This document shows positions 53,750 to 62,800 of a stretch of DNA of 64,000 nucleotides, in pieces; positions within the stretch are counted from its first letter, which is position 1, and each line of letters starts with the position of its first letter. The DNA comes from an uncultured Spartobacteria bacterium (lineage in GTDB: Bacteria > Verrucomicrobiota > Verrucomicrobiia > Chthoniobacterales > Chthoniobacteraceae): the NCBI GenBank assembly GCA_903901425.1, contig CAIURC010000028.1:1-64000 (forward strand), written 5' to 3'. A model generated the notes under the pieces. That model was not told where the DNA came from. It ran no database searches and saw only the letters and a list, made by a program, of their open reading frames with translations. A program made the position numbers and the translations under genes.

Positions 53750-55045
53750 TCAGCGGTGGCTGGGCTTGGTGCGAAAGACGAGGAGCGCGGCGAGGATGGA
53801 GGCGATGGAGAGCCCGTAGAGGCCGCCTTGGATGGAGCCGGTGTGTTTCTCCAGGAACCCGAATGTGGCGGGTGCGACGAAGCCGCCGAGGTTGCCGAGG
53901 GAATTGATCAGGGCGAGGGCGGGTGCGGCGATCTGCGGGGGAAGCGAGTTCTGGGGGATGGGCCAGAACAGGGAGGAAGCGGCCTTGAATCCGAGTGCGG
54001 CAAAGCAGACGGCCACAAAGGCGAACGTGGGTGAGCCGAGGGTGGACAGGAACATGCCGGTGGCCGCGATGAGTAGCGCCAGTGCCACCCAGGCCTGCTG
54101 GTGGCGCCACCGGGCTGCGGCGGCGGCAAAGCCGTACATGGCTGCGATGGAGAGAATCCAGGGGATCGAGTTGAGGCAGCCCACTTGGAACTCCGTGAGG
54201 CCGCCGATTTTTTGGATGATGGACGGGAGCCAGAACGTGGCGGCGTAAATGGTGAGCTGGATGGCGAAGTAGATGAGGCAGAACAGGAGGAGCCGCGGAT
54301 CCCGGAGGAGGGTCAGGAGCGGGGGATGCGGGTTGCCCGCGGGGTGCTCGGCAGCGATGGCGTCCTGGAGCGCCTGTTTCTCGGCGTCGGAAAGCCACGG
54401 GGCATCTGCGGGCCGGGACCGGAGCTGGGTCCAGACCACGCCGCAGAGGAGCACGGAGGCGAGGCCTTCCACCAGAAACATCCATTGCCAGCCTTTGAGG
54501 CCAAAGCCGCGGAGCTGGAGGAGCGCGCCAGAGACCGGGCCGGAGAGAATGGAGGCGATGGCGGACCCGCTCAGGAAGACGGCGGTGGCCTTGCCGCGTT
54601 CGGCTTTGGGCAGCCAGAGGGTGAAGTAATAGATGACGCCCGGGAAAAAACCGGCCTCAGCCACGCCGAGCAGAAACCGGAGCGTGTAGAACTGGGGCCG
54701 GTTCTGGATGAACGCCATGAGCGTGGCGGCGATCCCCCAGGTGAGCGTGATCCGGGCCAGCCATGCCCGGGCGCCCACCCGTTGCAGGAGGAGGTTGGAG
54801 GGGACCTCAAACAGGGCGTACCCGATGAAAAAAAGGCCCGCGCCGAATCCGTACGCCGCCAGGTCGATATGGAGATCGGCCCGGAGATGGTTTTTGACGA
54901 ACCCGATGTTCACCCGGTCGATGTAGTTCAGGATGAACATCACCACGAACAGCGGCAGGACGCGGGCTTTCACCTTCGCAACCGCGGTGCTGAGTTCGGG
55001 AGCGGAGACAGCGGGCTGCTCCGGGTGGACGGGGGGCCGTGCCAT
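53750..55045 (-). CDS. MFS transporter, glucarate/anion:cation symporter type
   Basis: 431 residues, 12 membrane helices in the pattern of the ACS family (GudP, GarP, ExuT). The signature VMFILNYIDRVNIGFVKNHL opens helix 1, followed by YALFEVPSNLLLQRVGARAW and LRFLLGVAEAGFFPGVIYYF, all typical of this family. It imports D-glucarate, or a similar hexarate, with protons. Placement between kdgD and gudD with 6 and 17 bases of spacing supports this substrate. The specific sugar acid is inferred from context. Confidence 0.9.
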   Translation of the reverse strand: MARPPVHPEQPAVSAPELSTAVAKVKARVLPLFVVMFILNYIDRVNIGFVKNHLRADLHIDLAAYGFGAGLFFIGYALFEVPSNLLLQRVGARAWLARITLTWGIAATLMAFIQNRPQFYTLRFLLGVAEAGFFPGVIYYFTLWLPKAERGKATAVFLSGSAIASILSGPVSGALLQLRGFGLKGWQWMFLVEGLASVLLCGVVWTQLRSRPADAPWLSDAEKQALQDAIAAEHPAGNPHPPLLTLLRDPRLLLFCLIYFAIQLTIYAATFWLPSIIQKIGGLTEFQVGCLNSIPWILSIAAMYGFAAAAARWRHQQAWVALALLIAATGMFLSTLGSPTFAFVAVCFAALGFKAASSLFWPIPQNSLPPQIAAPALALINSLGNLGGFVAPATFGFLEKHTGSIQGGLYGLSIASILAALLVFRTKPSHR

Positions 55046-55062
55046 GGGCGGGTGCCTCCGGA

Positions 55063-55974
55063 TTACTGGGGGCCCAGTTGGGCGATGAGTTCCGCGAGGC
55101 GCGCCGTTTCCTCGGGCTTCAAGTCGAGGAGCGGCGGACGGACCGGGCCGCCATCGTGGCCGACGATTTTTGCGCCCGCCTTGACAATGCTGACGGCGTA
55201 CCCTGCGCCCCGGTTGCGGATTTCGAGGTAAGGCAGGAAGAACTGGTCGAGGAGGCGGTTGGTGGTGGCGGAATCGTTGGATTCGATCGCCTGATAGAAT
55301 TCCATGGCCGTGCGCGGGATGAAATTGAAGACGGCGGAGGAATAGACCGGAACGCCCAAGGCGCGGTAGGCGGCCGCGTAGACTTCAGCGGTGGGCAACC
55401 CGCCCAAGTAGCTGAACCGGTCGCCCAGCCTGCGCCGGATTTGGACCATGAGCTCGATGTCGCCGAGGCCGTCCTTGTAGCCGATGAGGTTGGGGCAGCG
55501 GTCGGCCAGTTTTTCAAGCTGGACCGGGCCGAGCCGGCAGACGTTCCGGTTGTAGACGATGACACCGATGTTCACGGATTTGCAGACCGCCTCAACGTGG
55601 GCGGCTACTCCGTCCTGGCTGGCCTCGGTCAGGTAATGGGGAAGCAGGAGGATGCCTTGGGCGCCGTGGCGTTCGGCTTCCTGGGCGTAGGCGATGGCCG
55701 AGCGGGTGGGGCCGCCGGCGCCTGCGAGAATCGGGACCAGGTTTTTGCAGGTGTCCACGGCGGTTTTGATGATCTGGGGGTATTCCTCTGGGGTGAGCGA
55801 AAAGAACTCGCCGGTGCCGCCTGCGGCGAAGAGGGCGGAGGCGCCGTAAGGGGCGAGCCATTCGAGGCGTTTCCGGTAGGAGTCGGCATTGAAATCGCCG
55901 GCAGGGGTGAAATCGGTGATGGGGAAGGAGAGGAGGCCTTGGGAGACAACGGCTTGGAGTTGGAGTGGGGACAT
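55063..55974 (-). CDS. kdgD: 5-dehydro-4-deoxyglucarate dehydratase
   Basis: 303 residues, family length. DapA-type TIM-barrel enzyme converting 5-keto-4-deoxyglucarate to 2-oxoglutarate semialdehyde with loss of CO2 and water. The Schiff-base lysine is Lys167 in [10 protein letters not shown] and the active-site Tyr is in [25 protein letters not shown] is the N-terminal family motif. It is the first enzyme gene after gntR, read from minus-strand transcription. With gudD and the transporter it completes conversion of glucarate to the semialdehyde. The dehydrogenase to 2-oxoglutarate is not in the window. Confidence 0.95.
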   Translation of the reverse strand: MSPLQLQAVVSQGLLSFPITDFTPAGDFNADSYRKRLEWLAPYGASALFAAGGTGEFFSLTPEEYPQIIKTAVDTCKNLVPILAGAGGPTRSAIAYAQEAERHGAQGILLLPHYLTEASQDGVAAHVEAVCKSVNIGVIVYNRNVCRLGPVQLEKLADRCPNLIGYKDGLGDIELMVQIRRRLGDRFSYLGGLPTAEVYAAAYRALGVPVYSSAVFNFIPRTAMEFYQAIESNDSATTNRLLDQFFLPYLEIRNRGAGYAVSIVKAGAKIVGHDGGPVRPPLLDLKPEETARLAELIAQLGPQ

Positions 55975-56007
55975 AAAGCGTGTGCTGAATCCCTAGCAGC
56001 ACTTCCG

Positions 56008-56018
56008 TTGTCCGACAA
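56008..56018. promoter_or_regulatory. Putative GntR operator upstream of kdgD
   Basis: TTGTC-C-GACAA, an 11-bp perfect palindrome around one central base, 34-44 bases upstream of the kdgD ATG, in the 63-base gap after gntR. FadR-subfamily GntR proteins commonly bind short palindromes of this size. A second GTC-C-GAC core lies at the gntR start. Confidence 0.6.
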
Positions 56019-56037
56019 GTGAAAATGGGTTTTGGGC

Positions 56038-56736
56038 TCAGTTGAGTAGCTGGAGGAGTCTGTCCCGGCTGTTCCCGAGATGGATCCGCATGGCGGCCGA
56101 GGCGCCAGCCGGGTCCTGCCGGCTGATGGCCTGCAGGATCTGGGCGTGTTCCGTGTTTCGGTGCTGGAGGAAGGTCTGGGAGAGGCCGGTCCGGGTGAGC
56201 TGGGTCTGGAGGTGGATCCGGGGGATGAGCTGGTCGGAGAGGCTGGAGAGAATCCGGGAGAGGTAGGGGTTGCCCGTGGCTTCCGCGATGAGGAGGTGGA
56301 ACTCCTGGTCCAGCGTGGTGGGGGCGGAATCCTGAGGGGTGCTAGTCATCTGGTGGTGCAATTCCGTCAGGCGGGCGAGCTGGGCTGGGGTGCGCCGGAG
56401 TGCCGCGAGGTTGGCTGCTTCGGATTCCAGCAGGAGCCGGGCTTCGATCAGCGAGGAGAGGTCGTATTCCGGGAGAGTGGGGGCGGCTGGGTTGGGGCTG
56501 ACAAAGGTGCCGATGCCGTGTTTGGTGTGGACGAGGTTTTTGGCCTGGAGTTGGGAAAGGGCTTCGCGGACAACGGCGCGGCTGAGTTGGTGGGTGGCTT
56601 GGAGTTGGGGTTCGGAGGGGAGTTTGGAATTGGGGGGGAAGACGCCGGAACGGATCTGTTGGGCGAGGAGATCGGCGAGTTCATGGGCGAGCCGTGCGGG
56701 TCGACGTGCGGGAAGCATTTCCGGGAGTCCACACAT
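56038..56736 (-). CDS. GntR-family (FadR subfamily) transcriptional regulator of the glucarate operon
   Basis: 232 residues from ATG 56736 (MCGLPEMLPARRP; ATG 56718 alternative). N-terminal winged helix: QIRSGVFPPNSKLPSEPQLQ, AVVREALSQLQAKNLVHTKH, GIGTF. C-terminal FCD all-helical ligand domain (from ARLLLESEAANLAALR) with DQEFHLLIAEATGNPYL and HAQILQAISRQDPAGASAAM holding the metal-binding Asp/His set. It probably represses kdgD-transporter-gudD and itself in the absence of glucarate or a breakdown product. It is the first gene of the operon, divergent from the giant DUF1800 gene. Confidence 0.92.
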   Translation of the reverse strand: MCGLPEMLPARRPARLAHELADLLAQQIRSGVFPPNSKLPSEPQLQATHQLSRAVVREALSQLQAKNLVHTKHGIGTFVSPNPAAPTLPEYDLSSLIEARLLLESEAANLAALRRTPAQLARLTELHHQMTSTPQDSAPTTLDQEFHLLIAEATGNPYLSRILSSLSDQLIPRIHLQTQLTRTGLSQTFLQHRNTEHAQILQAISRQDPAGASAAMRIHLGNSRDRLLQLLN

Positions 56737-56740
56737 AAGA

Positions 56741-56751
56741 CGTCCGACAGG
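56741..56751. promoter_or_regulatory. Second, degenerate copy of the operator at the gntR start
   Basis: cGTC-C-GACag shares the GTC-N-GAC core with the palindrome at 56008-56018 and lies 5-15 bases upstream of the gntR start codon. The outer bases are imperfect. It would allow autorepression. Confidence 0.4.
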
Positions 56752-56847
56752 CAAGCCTGGTTTTTTGGGGTTTTGGAGGAGGCAGCGAGGGGCGCGTGTT
56801 CCGCGCCGGGGCAGTGGCGCGAAACCTGCTCTTTTCAAGGCGGTTCG

Positions 56848-56863
56848 CCCCCCCCCCCCCCCC
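56848..56863 (+). repeat. Homopolymer run of 16 C
   Basis: Sixteen uninterrupted C ending 6 bases before the ATG of the giant DUF1800 gene (56870), where a ribosome binding site would be. Such tracts are hypermutable by slipped-strand pairing. Confidence 0.97.
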
Positions 56864-56869
56864 AAGACC

Positions 56870-59800
56870 ATGAGCTGCCCCCTGCTCCCCCGTCTTTTCC
56901 GGTCCCTCCCGCGCCTCGGTGTGGCGTGCCTCGTGTCCTCCGCGCTGAGCGTTTCCGCTGCCGAGACCTTGCAGACCCGGAATACCAAGGTCTGGAAGCT
57001 GCGGCACGGTGTTTCAGACGCCCAGATGGCTGACCCTGCTTGGCTTGCGCAGGATGCTGATGGGGACGGAGCCGAAAATGGGTTTGAGATGCTGGCTGGC
57101 ACAGACCCATTCAACCCAGCTAAAGCCGCCCGGGTCTCCTCCTTCCAGCGTGTGGGCGGGGGGGTGTCGCTCCTTTTTCCCACAGAAGCCGGGAAACGGT
57201 ACCGGGCAGAGTCTACGCCGGACCTGAAGCTTCCGGGAAGTTGGACGCTGCAGGGGGCCGCGGTCACTGGGGACGGTGGCTCCAAAACCCTCGTGGTTCC
57301 CTCGGCGGACAGTGGATTTTTCCGGATCCGGATTGATGATGTGGACACCGATGGAGACGGGGTGAGTGACTGGGTGGAGGAGCAGTTGTCATTGGATCCG
57401 TTTTTGATGCAGACGGTGGCCGGCAGTAGTGACGCGGAATATTTAGATTCGCAGCTGGCCTTGCCGAACCTCCCCAACGTGGTGACGATTCGTGCGGTGG
57501 CGCCGTTTGCGTCGGAGGACGGTCCGGTCGCGGGCAGGTTCACCATCACACGGACGCAGAATCTGTTTCCGTTGAGTTTGGACCTGCGAACTACGGGGAG
57601 CACCGCTGTGCCCGGCTCGGATTACGCGGGGTTGCCGGGCACGCTTTTTCTTCCTGCGCGAGGAGCGCTTTCTGCGGATCTGTTTGTGAACCCGGTGGTG
57701 CCGCAGGCCTCGGTGAAGGGGGGGCGTTCGGTGCGCCTGACGCTGGTCCCATCGGCATCTGGAAACGCGCCGTTCACTCTAGCGGGCCCGGACACTGCGA
57801 CAGTGATCATCAACGGCACCACGGTCCCCTCAGGCACGGGGTTGCTGGGGCGTTACTACGACACGGCCAGCTCGACCCAGGCAGATGCGGCGAACTTTGG
57901 GCAGTCGGGGACGTTCACCCTAAACCGGGTGGGGGCCGCAGCCCCGTATTCCGGGAGTACGGTGGTGGTGCCCTTTACCTACACGGGTACCCCGGCGCTT
58001 CAGGTTGGGCATCAGGTAAAGCTGACGTTCACCGCTGGCAGCCTCAACAGCGCCACGTTCAACCACCTCAATTACCCGGTTGTCGCGGTGAACCCGGGCG
58101 TCAGTTTCACCGTGGCTATTTCCGGGGCAACCCTCCCGACCAGTTATTCTGGCACCTGCAGCTTCAGCATCCAGTCCTTCCCGCATCCGGCGTTCCTCGA
58201 GCGGGTGGATCCGACGGTGAATTTTGACTGGAACCTCGGAACGCCGGGCGGCGTGGTGATTCTGCCCAACAACCCGGCCGACAACTACTCGGCCCTCTGG
58301 GAAACCTACCTCCAGCCGTCGACAGCCGGAAACTACGTCTTCCAACTCGATGCGGACACCCGGGCCCGGGTCCTTCTGGACACCGGTTCCGGCCTGATTC
58401 CGGTGGTCGAACACAACTGGACCAACCCCGGCGCCGACGCTGTCGGCACATTCAAACAGAGCACGCCCATCGCCTTGGTGGTGCCGGCCACGCCCGCGCA
58501 GCGCTACCGGATGCGGGTGGAGTACGTGGAAACCACGGGAGACGCCCGGTGCCGGCTCCAGTGGAGCGTGAACGGCGGCACGTTCTCGAACATCCCGCAG
58601 GCCAACCAGTTTACGCATACCACGGCCTGTTCCTACAGTTTTTCGGCGGGCACCGTCACGGTGACGCCCACCGGTGGACATGCCTTGAACGTGGGCGATA
58701 CCGTGGCTCTTGCGTTTTCGTCCGGCGTCCTGTTTACGCCCGGCGCGAACTCCACTTACAACGGAAACTACGTGGTAACCGCGGTGAACGGGGCCACCAG
58801 CTTCACGGCGGCGGTTGCGGGATTTCCGGTCAGCGTGCCGGGCGCGAGTACGGCTGAGGGAAGCCAGTTCATCCCGGTGCCCTCGACGGCGGGGCTGGCG
58901 GTTGGAATGGCCGTGACCGGCGCGGGATTGCCTGCAAACCAGTTCATCACCGCGATCGGCACGGGTTTCATCACGGTGACCACCGGCACGGGCGTGACGG
59001 CGCAGTCGAACACCACCCTCACCGCGGTCCTCCCCTCCACCGGAACCACGACCGGCGCGGGGTTTGTTTTGAACCAGCCCTCCAGCACCACGACGGGACT
59101 CCTGAATTCCTGCTACCCGAATGTGTCGATGGCCGGCGGGCCTGGCCGTGTCGGGGTGGATACCGCCGTTACCTCCGCCAACAACGGCATCTGGGGCTCG
59201 GGCACGCCCGATCCGGCCCGGATCCAGCCCGACTCTTTTTCCGCACGCTGGACAGGCCAGGTGCAACCCCAGTTTTCCGAGGAATACACCTTCTACGTGA
59301 CGGCAGACGACGGCGCGGCGCTTTGGATCAACGGCCAGCCACAGACCCTGCGTCTGCTCAATTCGCAGACGATCGGCGGCTCCACGTACACCTACGATGG
59401 GGGCACCGGCGACTTGGTCGTGAACGGCTCTGGGCTCGTATTGAGCCCGGGTGCGTTTGCGCTGGGGGAGACGGTCCGGTTGGATCCGAGCAGCAGCGCG
59501 CTGAATCATGCCGCGAGCAATTCCCCAACCTATGACTATGACCCAATCACGGGCGTTCTCACCGTAGATTACACCAATCTCGTCGTTGGTATGCCGGGCG
59601 GCACCCGGGTTGCCGGCAGCTACGCCGTGGGCGAGACCGTGGAACTGGACCCGACTTCCGGCGGCCTGAGTGCGCTTGCCCAGTTGCCTTACGTCATTCA
59701 GGCAGTCTCCGGAAACACCTTTTCCGTCAACGTCGGCGCCATCAATTTCAGCCCCACCCTTGCCGTTTCCAGCATCGCCGCAGCCAGCCCCTGCTCGGTC

Positions 59801-62800
59801 ACCACCGTGCAGTCCCACGGACTCACCACCGGCGCCCGGATCCGGATGGCCGGAGTCACCGGCGGCACGTTTTCCACCCCCATCAACGGGGTGTTCACCG
59901 TCACCGTGGTGGATTCCCGGACGTTCACCGTCGCCTCCAACTGCACCGCTTCGCCCGTGCCCGGCACCGGGGTGCTGACTGTTCCAGGAAACATCAACGT
60001 CAGCGACATCCGCAACCTGTCCGTCACAGCGCTCCAGGTCGCGGGAGCCGGGACCTACAGCTACTCAGCCAGCACCGGCGACGCCGTGGTGGATTACTCC
60101 GCGCTGGTGGTTCCCGGGAACACCGTCCAGTCCGGGCAGAAGATCGCGCTGGATCCCACCAGCGGAAACCTCTCGGGCCTCGCCAGTGCCTTTTATACGG
60201 TCACCGCCGCCACCCCCACCACGTTCACCGTCAACTTTGGTGCAGGCGCGTTTGCCACAGGCACGGGCAATATCGCGATTGTCACGCCGAGCACGGCCCC
60301 GGTTCCGGCTGCGCTGAGCAACGCGTTCACCGTGAATATCGGGCCGGGCCGGTATGCACACAACAGCGCCGGAAACATTAGCCTAGACGCTGTTGGGAAA
60401 CCCATAAAGGACTGGGCCGCCATCAATTCCGAGCGGTATGTCCGGATCCCGATGCAGGGCGGTGTCCGGTGTGACATCCAGTTGGACTCCTATGAGGCGT
60501 CATTCACCGCGAAAAGCATCTTGGCGTGGTCCAGTTCCAGCCAGCCCAAGCAGATCATCCCGCCCGAGCGGCTCTACCCCTCCAGCCTCGGCTCCGAACT
60601 GACTGCCAAGCCCGCGCATGTCAGCCCCACGGATGTCACCGCGATTACCAGCGGCTCGTTCAGCCACAGGATCGCTCTCTCCAACGGCGCCACCGCCTCC
60701 GTCAGTGGCAACCCGGCCTGGCTCAGCTTCAATCCCGCCACCGGCGTCCTCAGCGGCACGCCCCCGGCCGGGGCACGCGGGAACTACCAGGTCCTCCTCA
60801 CTATCCAGAACGGCACCGGCACCAGCACCTCCCTCATCAACCTGCACGTCGAGGAAAACGCCGGCTCCGTGGTGCGCGAAACCTGGGCCGGCATCGCTGG
60901 CACCACGCTGGCCAGCATCCCCATGGGCACAGCCCCCGCCGCCACATCCAGCCTTACCAGCCTTGAGGCCCCCACCGATGCCGGCGACAATTATGGTGCC
61001 CGGATCCGCGGCTACCTGACCGCGCCCGTGACGGGCAACTACTCCTTCTGGATCTCCGGAAACAACGCCGCCGAGCTCTGGATCTCGAATGACAACGAAC
61101 CGGTCAACGCCTTCAAACGGGCGTGGGTGACCACCGGCACCGGCACTGTTCGCGCATGGAACGCCGAGCCGAGCCGGAAATCGCCCTGGCTCGCGCTTGA
61201 GGCCGGCCAGAAGTATTATTTCGAGATCCTGCACAAGGCAGGGATTGCTGGGGACGGCGTCGACAATCTTGCAGTGGGGTGGTCCAAGCCGGGCGAATCC
61301 ACGCAGGCGCCTTCCGAAGTGGTGCCGGGTTATGTTCTGTCGCCCTATGTGCCGCCGGCGGCGGGTTCGACACCGGGCACGCTGTACGTGGCCTCGATGT
61401 TGTCACAGGGCGGGGCCACCACCAACGGGGTGGGCGGCGGGACCCTGCGGGTGAGTGAAGACGAGACAACCGCCTACCTGAAGTTCAACCACAGCGGGCT
61501 TTCTGGTCCGATTACCTCCGAGCACATCCATTCCGACCCGTACCAAGGCAAGCCTTCAACCATCCTGTTCGACATCGACGCTCCCTCGATGCCCGGGGAC
61601 GGACTCATCACCGATCCCGCCGACCCCAACGTGGGCGCCTACCGGTGGACCATTGCCCCCGTGGGCGCGCTCACCAAAACCGACGTCCTTGAGATCCTCA
61701 GAGAGGGCAAGGCCTACATCAACCTCCACACTGCCCTCTACCCGGCAGGCGAGATCCGGGGTAACTTCACCCTGGCACAGGGGACTCGTAACTTCATCCC
61801 GCCGCCCGCGCCGCGATCGTGGACGGACGACAGCGGGACCAACAACGGTGCCGCACGGTTCCTAGCCCAAGCCAGTTTCGGTGCGAGCATTGCGGACATT
61901 ACAGCCCTCAAGGCGCTGACGCCCTCGGGCGGCGACGCAAGCCTGGGCGCACCCGCCAGCCGGTACGACGCATGGATCGAGAACCAGTTCACCCAGCCCG
62001 CCACGCAGCACCTTTCGGAGGTGCGTGCGCGCGAACTGGCCAACGTCTTTTTCACCTTCAGCGAGACGCTGGAGTTCAACGCTTGGTGGAAGGCCTCTGT
62101 GTCGGGGCAGGACCAGCTCCGCCAGCGAGTCGCCTACGCGCTCAGCCAGATTCACGTCGTCTCGGGCCAGGGCCCCTTGGAGGGCAACGCTCTGGCGCTC
62201 GCTCACTTCTACGACACCCTCGCTGGAAATGCGTTTGGCAACTTCCGCGACATCCTCATCGGCACCACGCTCACACCGGCCATGGGCCGCTACCTCGACA
62301 TGCTGGGCAACGACAAGCCCGACCCCTCACTGGGCCGGACCGCCAACGAAAACTACGCCCGCGAAATCAAGCAGCTCTTCTCCATCGGTCTTTACCGGCT
62401 CTGGCCCGACGGCACCCTCATCCTCAGCTCCAAGGACGCGCCCATCGACACTTACGGACAGCGCGAGGTGGTCGGGCTTTCTCAGGTCTTTACCGGCTGG
62501 TCGTACGGGTACGACGGCCCGCCGCTCACCTCCTTCAGCGCACCAGCCAACTGGACCCGTCCCATGCGCGAGGTGCCTGCACGCCATTTCACCGGGCCCA
62601 AGCGCGTCCTAAACAACGAGGTGCTCCCCGGCCTCCTCTCCGATCAGGCTCCGGACCCGTACGGAAACCACAACGGCGCCAATTTTGCCTCGGCCGCCTA
62701 CCAGGCCCTGCCTGTGCAGGAACTCAACGCCGTGCACGACATGCTCTTTAACCACCCGAACACGGGTCCGTTCATCTGTCGCCAGCTCATCCAGCGCCTG

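Noticed and set aside
57920-59818. 632-codon minus-strand frame inside the giant DUF1800 gene
   Set aside because: Gly/Arg/His-rich, no homology; the plus-strand frame is open for the whole 7.1 kb and contains recognisable domains.
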